Source: an uncultured Selenomonadaceae bacterium | GTDB lineage: Bacteria > Bacillota > Negativicutes > Selenomonadales > Selenomonadaceae | Reading direction: 5' to 3' | Assembly: GCA_937902665.1 (NCBI GenBank) | Contig: CALELM010000035.1 | Span: forward strand, 1 to 11,298 | DNA length: 11,298 bases | In this document: positions 1 through 7,574 of the stretch, piece by piece | Numbering within the stretch: position 1 is the first letter of the stretch | Layout of the letters: every line of letters starts with the position of its first letter | Program-made: the position numbers and the translations under genes | Notes under the pieces: generated by a model | Told to the model about the DNA's origin: nothing | Seen by the model: only the letters and a program-made list of their open reading frames with translations | Databases searched by the model: none

Positions 1-1675
1 AGCTTGCCTTGCCGTATTCCAAGAAGGGAGCGATCAAGGTCTTGCCGTCCTCTTGGTGGAGGATACGGGACGCTCCCACATTGATGCCCCAGCCCTTGCT
101 GTCCACATAGGAGCCTGTCTCATAGCGCATACTTGCCGCGCCAAGTGCCGCAAACGGGGAGAAGCCTGCCTGTGCATGCGTTGCCTCGCTTGACCCCACG
201 CCAGTTGCCTGTTCCTCTGCCTCTGCAGCACTCTCTGCATTCACCAAGCCCTGCCCTGCCGCCATATCTGCGGCATTGTTGAGGAAGGAAACCTCAGCCG
301 CACGAGTTTCCGCAAACGTCTTGGAACTCTCCGTCAGACGGTCAGGCTTCGGAGGATCTGGCGTTGGGGTTGGGGTTGGGGTTGGTGGATCTTCCTGTTG
401 CATGTCCTTGTTGAGCGTCAGCACCAATTCCTTGTTATCGTTTTCGAGTGCTACCGTGCCATCATACTCCATCCAGCCGCCGACCTCTATCTTGCCGTCC
501 AGCTTGGTGGCAGTATCTGTTACGATACCTTTCGCCTCGTTCTTTAGAAGGACAATCTTCTCATCCTTCTTTAACTGTGACGTGGATTCCACGCCTGTAT
601 TGACCGTCGTGCCTGCAAGGGAAGTTGCTGCACTGCCCGTACAGTTGAGCATCACATCCTTGTCCATTGCCGAAGCAGGAACATAGAAATTGATGGTATC
701 GAAGTTCGCTATGTTCCCTACTTCCGTTCCCGTGCCGTAGACATTCAGCTGATTCCCCGAAACAGTTCCACTATCACTGTACCCACCATAAACCGTGCCT
801 GCAATACTAGGTTTATTGGGATTATTGGTCACTGCGTCCTCCAATGTGCCACCGAGACCTATGAGATTGACCGTATTTCCCGTGGCACTGCTGTCCTTAG
901 ACTTACTGCCGTAAACGTTCCCCTTTACTGTACCACCACTTATCGTGACCTCATTTCCCACAGCTGACCCGTTTGATTTATTAGCATAACCGCCGTAAAC
1001 ATTATTGTTCACTGTACCGCCGCTTATCGTGACGGTATTTCCCGTGGCTGTGCCAGTTTCAGTATAACTTCCATAAACATCAGCATTCACGGTACCACCA
1101 CTTATCGTGACGATATTTTCCTTGGCTATTCCACTGTCCGTATAAGCTCCATCAATATTCTTTTCTATCGTACCACCGCTCATCGTGACGATATTTCCTA
1201 TAACATTCCCCGAACTATTATAACCGCCCCAGACATAAACTGTCACTTTACCTCCATTTATTATGACTTCATTATTTTTGACTTCGTCAGGCTGAGTAAC
1301 ATCAACATATCCACCAGCAATATATTTTACAGTTCCGTTTTCCAAAGTCACTTTGTAGCCATCAATATTCGCACCTGATTCCTTAGAGAATCCACCAAAA
1401 AAAAACTTGTCTTTAGTGCTCTGGAAAGAAATTACCAAATGCTTTGCATTATTATTCAAAGCAATCCCAGCATTTGAGGTAGCATTAAAAGTTACCCATC
1501 TCAAACTTTTACTGAAGTTTTCTCCATCTGAAACTTTACAATCTTCATTGTCAAACGTTTCCTTCTCCGAACTTCCCCCAGCCTCTACCCATCCGCAAGG
1601 CAGCAGTGTCCCTGCCATCAGTCCTGCGCAAACAATCGCCGTAAGTTTCTTTTTGTTCCATTTTTTATAACACAT
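1..1675 (-). CDS. Autotransporter adhesin, 5'-complete, 3' end cut off by the window
   Basis: An uninterrupted minus-strand frame runs from ATG at 1675 to the window edge (about 558 codons, no stop seen). Residues 1-32 look like a signal peptide: Lys-rich start, hydrophobic LTAIVCAGLMAGTLLP, likely cleavage after VEA. A passenger follows with about seven repeats built on VTISGGTV...NVYGGY, resembling beta-helix passengers. Next come a mixed region, a Pro-Thr linker (DPPTPTPTPTPDPPKP, near 350-395) and a stretch including GFSPFAALGAASMRYETGSY. That stretch looks like the start of an autotransporter beta-barrel of the kind found in Selenomonas-like bacteria. The protein is probably secreted by Sec, inserted in the outer membrane through its barrel, and displays the passenger outside. 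GGAGG at 1689-1693 is 13 bases from the ATG, rather far; an in-frame stop at 1682-1684 excludes a longer start. Adhesin function is inferred from architecture; the ligand is unknown. Confidence 0.85.
   Translation of the reverse strand, partial: MCYKKWNKKKLTAIVCAGLMAGTLLPCGWVEAGGSSEKETFDNEDCKVSDGENFSKSLRWVTFNATSNAGIALNNNAKHLVISFQSTKDKFFFGGFSKESGANIDGYKVTLENGTVKYIAGGYVDVTQPDEVKNNEVIINGGKVTVYVWGGYNSSGNVIGNIVTMSGGTIEKNIDGAYTDSGIAKENIVTISGGTVNADVYGSYTETGTATGNTVTISGGTVNNNVYGGYANKSNGSAVGNEVTISGGTVKGNVYGSKSKDSSATGNTVNLIGLGGTLEDAVTNNPNKPSIAGTVYGGYSDSGTVSGNQLNVYGTGTEVGNIANFDTINFYVPASAMDKDVMLNCTGSAATSLAGTTVNTGVESTSQLKKDEKIVLLKNEAKGIVTDTATKLDGKIEVGGWMEYDGTVALENDNKELVLTLNKDMQQEDPPTPTPTPTPDPPKPDRLTESSKTFAETRAAEVSFLNNAADMAAGQGLVNAESAAEAEEQATGVGSSEATHAQAGFSPFAALGAASMRYETGSYVDSKGWGINVGASRILHQEDGKTLIAPFLEYGKAS
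363..387 (-). repeat. Hexamer repeat encoding the Pro-Thr linker
   Basis: The plus strand reads about three copies of ttgggg plus a partial one, giving three G4 tracts and a G2 tract separated by TT. On the coding strand this is CCAACC, Pro-Thr. It links the passenger to the barrel segment of the autotransporter. The unit is six bases, so copy-number change would lengthen or shorten the linker without shifting the frame. Confidence 0.75.
847..1345 (-). repeat. Tandem passenger repeats of the autotransporter (about seven units)
   Basis: Within the autotransporter gene, a block encoding (N/E)xVTISGGTVxxNVYGxY recurs. Equivalent positions lie near 847, 931, 1015, 1093, 1171, 1249 and 1333, so units are 78 or 84 bp (26 or 28 residues), always a multiple of three. 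The middle units (931-1249) are best conserved at DNA level, sharing the core taccaccrcttatcgtgac. The outermost units (847 and 1333) are degenerate. The spacing and the GG turn fit one or more coils of a right-handed beta-helix, but that fold is inferred. Confidence 0.8.
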
Positions 1676-1713
1676 GATGTATCATCAACCTCCATCTCAT
1701 ACACTCTCCCCTA

Positions 1714-1742
1714 AAAATATCATACTTCTACGGGGAAAACAA
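1714..1742 (-). promoter_or_regulatory. Possible promoter of the autotransporter gene
   Basis: On the minus strand TTGTTT (1737-1742) and TATTTT (1714-1719) are 17 bases apart, about 40 bases upstream of the start codon. The match to sigma-70 consensus is moderate. The location fits a gene that needs its own promoter, because a terminator lies just upstream at 1856-1895. Confidence 0.3.
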
Positions 1743-1751
1743 TCCTCACCA

Positions 1752-1771
1752 GCTTGAAAATTTTTTCAAGC
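1752..1771. other. Perfect 9-bp inverted repeat upstream of the autotransporter gene
   Basis: The sequence gcttgaaaa-tt-ttttcaagc is a perfect dyad with a 2-base centre. It lies between the fhs terminator and the possible autotransporter promoter. A DNA dyad this tight suits a dimeric regulator, and it could also fold as a hairpin in RNA. No regulator can be named from the sequence. Confidence 0.45.
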
Positions 1772-1855
1772 CATCAGGCATTTTTAGGTATGCCGCAAAC
1801 CAATCACAGCGAGAAGCGAGCAAGGACTTTCCCTTGGAATAGAACCCTGCCACGC

Positions 1856-1895
1856 AAAAACGTCCCCATCCGCAATTTGCGAAGGGGGACGTTTT
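1856..1895 (-). terminator. Intrinsic terminator of the fhs end of the long operon
   Basis: An 11-bp stem (1857-1867 with 1885-1895, aaaacgtcccc/ggggacgtttt) encloses a smaller cgc/gcg stem. Read on the minus strand it starts 14 bases after the fhs stop and ends in five T residues. It fits a Rho-independent terminator for the eight-gene unit. Confidence 0.8.
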
Positions 1896-1909
1896 CTTGA
1901 AACGGTTCC

Positions 1910-3577
1910 TTAAAAGAGCCCTGTTATTTTTCCGTCCTGCGTGATATCCATGTTTTCCGCCGCCGGCTTTTTGGGAAGTCCCGGCATGGTGAGGATATTT
2001 CCCGTGAGTACCACGAGGAAGCCTGCGCCTGCAGATACCCGCAGTTCCTTGACGGTAATGCAAAAGCCTGTCGGTCTTCCAAGCTTTTGCAGGTCATCTG
2101 ACAGGGAGTATTGCGTCTTTGCCATGCAGACGGGCATCTTGTCAAACCCAAGGGCATGGATATCCTCCAGCTGCTTCCTCGCCGCATCCGTATAAGCAAC
2201 GCCATCCGCACCGTAAATCTCGCGGGCAACCGCCGCAATCTTGTTCTCCACCGTATCCTTTTCATCGTAGATAAACTTGAAGTCGCACGGCTTGCTCATG
2301 GCTGCCTCGACCTTTTCCGCAAGCCGCAATCCGCCTTCGCCGCCCTTTGCCCAAACCTCGGAGAGAGCAACCTCTGCCCCAAGGTCATGGCACTTCTTTT
2401 CCACGAAATCCAATTCTTCCTTCGTGTCCGTTGGAAATGCATTGACAGCAACGACTGCCGGCAAGCCGAACTTCTGAATGTTTTCGATATGCTTCGCAAG
2501 ATTTCCCAAGCCACGCTCCAAAGCCTGCATATCCACCTTCGTCAAATCCGCCTTTGCCATGCCGCCATGCATCTTGAGAGCGCGCACGGTTGCCACGATT
2601 ACAACGGCATCCGGATGGATTCCTGCAAAACGGCACTTGATATCGAGGAACTTCTCTGCGCCAAGGTCTGCGCCAAAGCCTGCCTCCGTCACAACGTAGT
2701 CCGCATACTTCAATGCAAACTTCGTTGCCATGATGCTGTTGCATCCATGCGCAATGTTGGCAAACGGGCCGCCATGAATCAAGGCTGGCGTTCCCTCCAA
2801 GGTCTGCACGAGATTCGGCTTGATGGCATCCTTGAAGAGAAGCGTCAGCGCTCCCGTCACGTTCAGCTCCTTGGCACGAACCGCCCTGCCGCCACGCGTG
2901 TAGGCAACCACGATTTCCCCAAGACGCTTCTTCATGTCCTCAAGGTCGCTTGCCAAGCACAGAATCGCCATCATTTCCGATGCCACAGTAATGTCAAAGC
3001 CCGTTTCTCTCGGAACGCCATGCGCCTTGCCGCCAAGACCGACCACCACGCCACGCAGCGCACGGTCATTGATATCAAGGACACGCTTCCAGACAACACG
3101 GGTCACGTCAATATCCAGTGCATTGCCCTGATGAATATGATTGTCAAGCACAGCCGCCAGAAGATTGTGCGCCGTCGTGATTGCATGGAAATCTCCCGTA
3201 AAGTGAAGGTTGATGTCCTCCATCGGGACGACCTGCGCATAGCCGCCTCCGGCAGCTCCGCCTTTTAGCCCAAAGCATGGCCCAAGCGATGGCTCACGAA
3301 GGGCAACGACCGTCTTTTTCCCCTGCTTTCGAAAAGCGTCTGCCAGCCCAACGCTCGTTGTCGTCTTGCCCTCGCCTGCCGGCGTTGGATTGATTGCCGT
3401 CACAAGAACCAGCTTCGCATTCGGCCGCTCCTTCACCTGCTCCCACAAAGCAAGCGGAAGCTTCGCCTTGTACTTGCCGTAAAGCTCCAGCTCATCCCCC
3501 GAAATTCCAAGCTCCGACGCAACCTCCTGAATGGGGCGCATCTCTGCTTCCTGAGCGATCTCCACATCCGTTTTCAT
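1910..3577 (-). CDS. fhs: Formate--tetrahydrofolate ligase
   Basis: Catalyses ATP-dependent joining of formate to tetrahydrofolate, giving 10-formyl-THF for purine and fMet synthesis or, in acetogens, the methyl branch of the Wood-Ljungdahl route. The protein has 555 residues, the usual length. The P-loop-like TPAGEGKTT is at residues 65-73, followed by GLKGGAAGGGYAQVVPMEDINLHFTGD and AITTAHNLLAA, all typical of the family. ATG at 3577 follows a GAGGG site and begins with a normal family N-terminus. It lies 22 bases after folD, whose product supplies or uses the same folate intermediate, and ends just before a strong terminator. Cytoplasmic. Nothing appears damaged. Confidence 0.97.
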   Translation of the reverse strand: MKTDVEIAQEAEMRPIQEVASELGISGDELELYGKYKAKLPLALWEQVKERPNAKLVLVTAINPTPAGEGKTTTSVGLADAFRKQGKKTVVALREPSLGPCFGLKGGAAGGGYAQVVPMEDINLHFTGDFHAITTAHNLLAAVLDNHIHQGNALDIDVTRVVWKRVLDINDRALRGVVVGLGGKAHGVPRETGFDITVASEMMAILCLASDLEDMKKRLGEIVVAYTRGGRAVRAKELNVTGALTLLFKDAIKPNLVQTLEGTPALIHGGPFANIAHGCNSIMATKFALKYADYVVTEAGFGADLGAEKFLDIKCRFAGIHPDAVVIVATVRALKMHGGMAKADLTKVDMQALERGLGNLAKHIENIQKFGLPAVVAVNAFPTDTKEELDFVEKKCHDLGAEVALSEVWAKGGEGGLRLAEKVEAAMSKPCDFKFIYDEKDTVENKIAAVAREIYGADGVAYTDAARKQLEDIHALGFDKMPVCMAKTQYSLSDDLQKLGRPTGFCITVKELRVSAGAGFLVVLTGNILTMPGLPKKPAAENMDITQDGKITGLF

Positions 3578-3599
3578 CGCATTCCCTCACTTTCCAAAA

Positions 3600-4469
3600 T
3601 CACTGTTTTCCTGTCATTTGCTGTTCTGCCGCCCACACAACATTCTGCATCAGCATGGCAACCGTCAAAAGCCCCACGCCGCCCGGTACCGGCGTAATCG
3701 CTCCTGCTACTTCCTTGACCTGCTCAAAGTCCACATCGCCGACCAGCTTCTTGGGCGCAATGCGGTTGATGCCCACATCAATGACCGTTGCCCCTTCCTT
3801 TACCATATCTGCCGTCACGAAGTTTGGCTTGCCGATAGCCGCAACGAGGATATCCGCCTCCCTCGTGATTTCTGCCAAATTCTCCGTATGGGAATGGCAG
3901 ACCGTCACGGTCGCATTCTTGGCAAGGAGCAAATGGAACATCGGCTTGCCCACAATGTTGCTCCGCCCAATGACCACTGCCTTCTTGCCGTCCATCGGTA
4001 TATCGGCAAGCTCCAGCATGCGAACGCAGCCTGCAGGCGTGCAGGGAACGAGTCCCGGCTCTCCCGTGACCAGCCTGCCTACATTGATGGGATGGAAGCC
4101 GTCCACGTCCTTGCTCGGCGCAATGCGGTTCAAGATCTCCGATTCATAGCGGGCAATCTGCTGCGGAAGGGGAAGCTGCACCAAAATTCCATGAATGTCC
4201 TCATTCGCATTCAGTTCATCAATTTTTGCAATCAGCTCTTCCTTCGTCGCAGACTCCGGCATCTCGACCACCTCGGAATAGATTCCGAGTGCCTCGCAGG
4301 ACTTGTGCTTGTTGCGCACATACACCTGCGAAGCAGGATTCTCTCCCACAATCACCACGGCAAGCCCCGGTGCCTTTCCGTACTTCTCCTTTAGGTTCGT
4401 CGCCTTCCTGCCTGCATCCTCCTTGAATTGCTGCGCAAAAAACTTGCCCTCCAAAATTCTTGCTGACAT
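3600..4469 (-). CDS. folD: Bifunctional methylene-THF dehydrogenase / methenyl-THF cyclohydrolase
   Basis: Interconverts 5,10-methylene-THF, 5,10-methenyl-THF and 10-formyl-THF with NADP(H). The protein has 289 residues. Catalytic positions match E. coli FolD numbering: Tyr50, Lys54 and Lys56 in YVRNKHKS, Gln98 in LVQLPLP, and Asp121 in PSKDVDGFHP. The nucleotide-binding GRSNIVGKP and the C-terminal PVPGGVGLLTVAMLMQN are also present. I chose ATG at 4469 over an in-frame TTG at 4475, because GGAGG is 9 bases from the ATG but only 3 from the TTG. It lies 35 bases after the ubiA-like gene and 22 before fhs, so the two C1-folate genes form the tail of the operon. Confidence 0.97.
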   Translation of the reverse strand: MSARILEGKFFAQQFKEDAGRKATNLKEKYGKAPGLAVVIVGENPASQVYVRNKHKSCEALGIYSEVVEMPESATKEELIAKIDELNANEDIHGILVQLPLPQQIARYESEILNRIAPSKDVDGFHPINVGRLVTGEPGLVPCTPAGCVRMLELADIPMDGKKAVVIGRSNIVGKPMFHLLLAKNATVTVCHSHTENLAEITREADILVAAIGKPNFVTADMVKEGATVIDVGINRIAPKKLVGDVDFEQVKEVAGAITPVPGGVGLLTVAMLMQNVVWAAEQQMTGKQ

Positions 4470-4504
4470 AACCAACTTCCTCCCTATTCCTAGAACTCAC
4501 TGTC

Positions 4505-5347
4505 TCAAAAACTCAGCCATGTGAAAAACAGCAATGCCACGGACACGATTCCGTTCCGCATGAAATACTTCTGCGTGACCTTGCTGAAATCCGTTGGCGA
4601 TACAATCCGATGCTGATAAAAAAGCGTTCCTGCCGCCACTCCGACACCTATAAAATATGCCGTGCCAAGCTGCATCAGGACACCGAGCAGGAAAAAGCAG
4701 GCAATGCAAAGCACATGCCCGCACCTTGCCAAGCGAAAAGCATGTTTCCCTCCGACAGAAACAGCAAGGGAATGAAGCCCATGCTCCCTGTCAAAATCCT
4801 CGTCCTGCGCACCGTAAATCGCATCAAACGAGCCAATCCAAAGCGCCACCGCCGTGCAAAGCACGATAAGCGGCAACGTAACCTCCCCACTCACGCCGAC
4901 CCAGCCGCCGGCAGGCGCCATCGCAATGGCAAGCCCCAAAAAATAATGCACAAGGCCGGTAATCCTCTTCATGAATGGATAAACCAGAAAAGGAAGCACG
5001 GCAATCGGCAGGAGCTTGATGCAGACGGGGTGCAGCTGGCAAACAGAGAAAACCATCAGGGCAAGGCAGGCAAGAATAAATACCACGGCTTCCCGCTTGG
5101 AGATTTCCCCCTTTACCATGGCACGGTAAGCCATGCGAGGCTGCTGCTTATCATACTTCAAGTCTACCAAGTTATCCATCGCCAAAGCCGCCGCACGGCC
5201 TGTCGTGATGGCTGCCGCAATCCAGAACAGGTCAATGCCCCTTGGCTGCCCTCCCGTTGCCAAAACAGCCCCCATAAAAGCAAACGGCAAATCAAAAATC
5301 GTATGATGAAGCGCAACATTGCTGATATGCGCTCTCACATTAATCAA
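4505..5347 (-). CDS. UbiA-family aromatic prenyltransferase, MqnP-like
   Basis: An integral membrane prenyltransferase of 280 residues with many hydrophobic segments. The first Asp-rich motif is DNLVDLKYDKQQPR (Asp58, Asn59, Asp62, Asp66). The second is DAIYGAQDEDFDREHGLHS (Asp175, Asp182, Asp186). Both bind Mg-diphosphate in this family, and the second matches the MqnP branch well. MqnP-type enzymes attach the polyprenyl tail to 1,4-dihydroxy-6-naphthoate in the futalosine menaquinone route; a 4-hydroxybenzoate substrate cannot be excluded. The first motif begins with Asp where MqnP/UbiA usually has Asn. I chose TTG at 5347: GGGAGGAG lies 9 bases upstream, and the start overlaps the ubiD-like stop by 8 bases, suggesting coupling. 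GTG at 5338 is the alternative. The neighbouring decarboxylase and polyprenyl synthase support a role in quinone synthesis. Confidence 0.88.
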   Translation of the reverse strand: MINVRAHISNVALHHTIFDLPFAFMGAVLATGGQPRGIDLFWIAAAITTGRAAALAMDNLVDLKYDKQQPRMAYRAMVKGEISKREAVVFILACLALMVFSVCQLHPVCIKLLPIAVLPFLVYPFMKRITGLVHYFLGLAIAMAPAGGWVGVSGEVTLPLIVLCTAVALWIGSFDAIYGAQDEDFDREHGLHSLAVSVGGKHAFRLARCGHVLCIACFFLLGVLMQLGTAYFIGVGVAAGTLFYQHRIVSPTDFSKVTQKYFMRNGIVSVALLFFTWLSF

Positions 5348-6806
5348 GTCCTAACTCCTCCCATTTTGCATCCACGCATGCCTTGACATCCTCTGTCATC
5401 GCAATCTCGTCCGGCCACTCTCTCGCATGGCCTTCTTCCTTCCACGTCTTTGTTGCATCAATCCCCAGCTTCGCTCCCCATTTTGCCATGGGCGAGGAAT
5501 GATCCAGCACGTCCAAAGGCCCTTCCACGATTTCCAAGTCATGCTTTGCATCAATATTGTTGTAAACGCGCCACCAGACCTCTTTCAGATCCTGCACATT
5601 CACATGCGCATCCACGACAATGATCATCTTGACATTCATCATCTGCCCCATGCCCCAGAAGGCATGCATGACCTTACGGGCATGCATGGGGAAGCTTTTC
5701 TTGATGGAAACAATCACGCAATCATGGAACACGCCCTCCAGTGGCATATTGATATCCACGACCTCCGGCAAAATCTGCTGAAGCATTGGGAGGAAAATCC
5801 GTTCCGTTGCCTTTGCGATATAGCAATCCTCCATCGGCGGCTTGCCGACAATGGTTGCCGCATAGATGGGATTCCTGCGGTGCGTAATGCAGGTAACGTG
5901 AAACACCGGATAATCGTCTGCAAGGGAATAATATCCCGTGTGGTCGCCAAAGGGGCCTTCCCTGCGCATCTCGTCCGTCCGCACATACCCCTCCAAAATA
6001 ATCTCTGCATGTGCCGGCACTTCAATGTCCACCGTCTTGCACTTGACCATTTCCACGGACTTGTGCCGCAGGAACCCTGCAAACACCATCTCGTCAATAT
6101 CTCTCGGCAACGGTGCAGTCGCCGCATAAGTCAGCACGGGATCTGTGCCAATGGCAACTGCCGCCTCGATGCGGTCACTGCCCCGCTCTGCCGTATCGCG
6201 AAAATTCTCCGCCCCGTTCTTGTGAACGTGCCAGTGCATCCCTGTCGTGTTCTTGTCATACTTTTGCAAGCGGTACATTCCCACATTGCGCTTGCCCGTT
6301 GCAGGATTTTTCGTGAAAACGAGAGGCAATGTCACGAACGGGCCTCCGTCCTGCGGCCAGCACTTCAGGATAGGGAGCTTGTCAAGATCCGGTTCTTCCT
6401 CCACGACCTCTTGGCACGGCGCATGCTTCACATACTTCGGAAAATTGATGGCTCGCTTCGCCATCGGTATCAGGGACACCACATCCAGCTTGTTCTGCAA
6501 CGAGATATAGGGAAGCTTCAGGATTTCCCGAATCTCATCCCCGATATCGTCCAGCTTTTCCACGCCGAGAGCGAGCGCCATGCGCTCATAGCTGCCAAAA
6601 GCATTCATAAGCACTGGCATGTCATAGCCCTTCACATTCTCAAAAAGAAGCGCCACATTCTTTTTCCCTTCCAGCTTGGAAACCCGATCCGTGATTTCCG
6701 TAATTTCCAGCTGGCAGTCCACTTCCTGCGAAATACGCTTCAAGAGTCCCCTGCTCTCCAAATCCGAAATAAATTCCCGCAAATCCTTGTATGCCAAACC
6801 CTTCAC
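5340..6806 (-). CDS. UbiD-family prenylated-FMN decarboxylase, probably MqnL-like
   Basis: The 488-residue protein is collinear with UbiD throughout. NVGMYRLQ (174-181) carries Arg179, and REGPFGDHTGYY (282-293) carries Glu283 and Asp288. These correspond to the Arg-Glu-acid catalytic set of UbiD enzymes. PVFHVTCITHRRNPIYAAT and the tail LDHSSPMAKWGAKLGIDATKTW are also typical. It removes the ring carboxylate from the prenylated aromatic intermediate and needs prenylated FMN, made by a UbiX/MqnM protein not present here. The start is GTG at 6806, six bases after the tatC stop; the site upstream is weak, so translation may depend on tatC. Whether the ring is a naphthoate (MqnL) or hydroxybenzoate (UbiD) cannot be told from sequence alone. 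Confidence 0.92.
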   Translation of the reverse strand: MKGLAYKDLREFISDLESRGLLKRISQEVDCQLEITEITDRVSKLEGKKNVALLFENVKGYDMPVLMNAFGSYERMALALGVEKLDDIGDEIREILKLPYISLQNKLDVVSLIPMAKRAINFPKYVKHAPCQEVVEEEPDLDKLPILKCWPQDGGPFVTLPLVFTKNPATGKRNVGMYRLQKYDKNTTGMHWHVHKNGAENFRDTAERGSDRIEAAVAIGTDPVLTYAATAPLPRDIDEMVFAGFLRHKSVEMVKCKTVDIEVPAHAEIILEGYVRTDEMRREGPFGDHTGYYSLADDYPVFHVTCITHRRNPIYAATIVGKPPMEDCYIAKATERIFLPMLQQILPEVVDINMPLEGVFHDCVIVSIKKSFPMHARKVMHAFWGMGQMMNVKMIIVVDAHVNVQDLKEVWWRVYNNIDAKHDLEIVEGPLDVLDHSSPMAKWGAKLGIDATKTWKEEGHAREWPDEIAMTEDVKACVDAKWEELGLD

Positions 6807-6812
6807 CCCACA

Positions 6813-7562
6813 TTATTTCCGCAAAATATATTTTACGATGAGATATCCGACCTCGTAGAGCGCAATCATCGGAAATGCCAGCATGCACTGCGTAAAAATA
6901 TCAGGCGTTGGCGTAATGATGGCGGCAAGCACGAAGGACAGGAAAATTACATACCTCTGCACCCTTTTCAACTTTTCCGAGCCAAGAATCCCCATCTTTC
7001 CCAGAATCGTCATCACGAGGGGAAGCTCAAAGACAAAGCCAAACGGCAGGACGAAAGTAATCACGAAATCAAAGTACTTGTCCACGGAAAACATTGCCTG
7101 CAGGCTCTCACTCCCAAAGCCCATAAAGAACTTCACCGCAGTCGGCAGGACAAAGCAAAAAGAAAAAACAAGCCCGCCGAAAAACAGCAGTACCGAAACG
7201 GGAACGACTATACCGATGACATTCCGCTCGTTTCTCGTGAGTGCCGGCAAAAAAAATCTCCATACATGATAAAAGACGACGGGCAGGGCAATCAAAAATC
7301 CCGTTGCCACAGCCACCTTCAAATAAGTGAAAAAAGCCTCTGACGGCTGCATGTAGTAAAGCTTGCCTACAGGCAATGTCACCCATTGCATAATGGGCTC
7401 AATATAGTAATATGCAATGCAGCTCCCCACCGCTACCGCCAGCAAGCTGCGAATCAAGCGGAAACGAAGCTCTTCCAAATGCTTGACAAGCGACATGTTG
7501 CCCTCGTCCAGCTCCTCACCCAGTTCTTCTTCTGCGGCATCTGGTTTCTTTTCTTCTGACAT
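6813..7562 (-). CDS. tatC: Twin-arginine translocase subunit TatC
   Basis: The receptor and core of the Tat pathway, which moves folded proteins across the inner membrane. The protein has 249 residues with about six hydrophobic segments. The conserved N-terminal HLEELRFRL begins near residue 28. The transmembrane motif FGFVFELPLVM carries the conserved Glu that contacts TatA/TatB. The first 22 or so residues form an acidic, Glu-rich extension before this core, longer than in E. coli TatC. ATG at 7562 is preferred; in-frame GTG codons at 7571 and 7568 would add three or two residues. It starts 12 bases after tatA and ends 6 bases before the ubiD-like gene. Confidence 0.96.
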   Translation of the reverse strand: MSEEKKPDAAEEELGEELDEGNMSLVKHLEELRFRLIRSLLAVAVGSCIAYYYIEPIMQWVTLPVGKLYYMQPSEAFFTYLKVAVATGFLIALPVVFYHVWRFFLPALTRNERNVIGIVVPVSVLLFFGGLVFSFCFVLPTAVKFFMGFGSESLQAMFSVDKYFDFVITFVLPFGFVFELPLVMTILGKMGILGSEKLKRVQRYVIFLSFVLAAIITPTPDIFTQCMLAFPMIALYEVGYLIVKYILRK

Positions 7563-7574
7563 CAGCACCACCGC

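Noticed and set aside
276..686. 136-codon plus-strand frame with VGVGVG and Ser-rich stretches
   Set aside because: It is the antisense reading of the Pro-Thr linker and downstream region of the autotransporter gene; the apparent repeats come from that linker.
847..1345. Regularly spaced repeats that could suggest a CRISPR array
   Set aside because: The units keep a reading frame, are imperfect along their whole length, and encode a coherent repeated protein. There are no unique spacers between identical short repeats.
1746..2063. 105-codon minus-strand frame running past the end of fhs
   Set aside because: It overlaps the fhs C-terminus in another frame and crosses the terminator hairpin. 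No family resemblance was seen.
2111..3268. 385-codon open frame on the plus strand
   Set aside because: Antisense to fhs, whose protein is complete and typical. The translation shows no domain or plausible membrane or signal features.
3394..4394. Overlapping plus-strand frames at 3394-4149 and 3618-4394
   Set aside because: Both are opposite folD and the start of fhs, have no recognisable motifs and no supporting ribosome binding sites.
5336..5341. ATG immediately followed by TGA at the ubiD-ubiA junction
   Set aside because: A start-stop pair of this kind arises easily by chance in the overlap; the strong ribosome site points to the TTG at 5347.
5427..7343. 638-codon open frame on the plus strand
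   Set aside because: It lies antisense to the ubiD-like gene and part of tatC, both of which have clear family motifs. The translation is rich in His, Arg and Cys without any recognisable domain, as expected for a shadow frame in GC-rich DNA.
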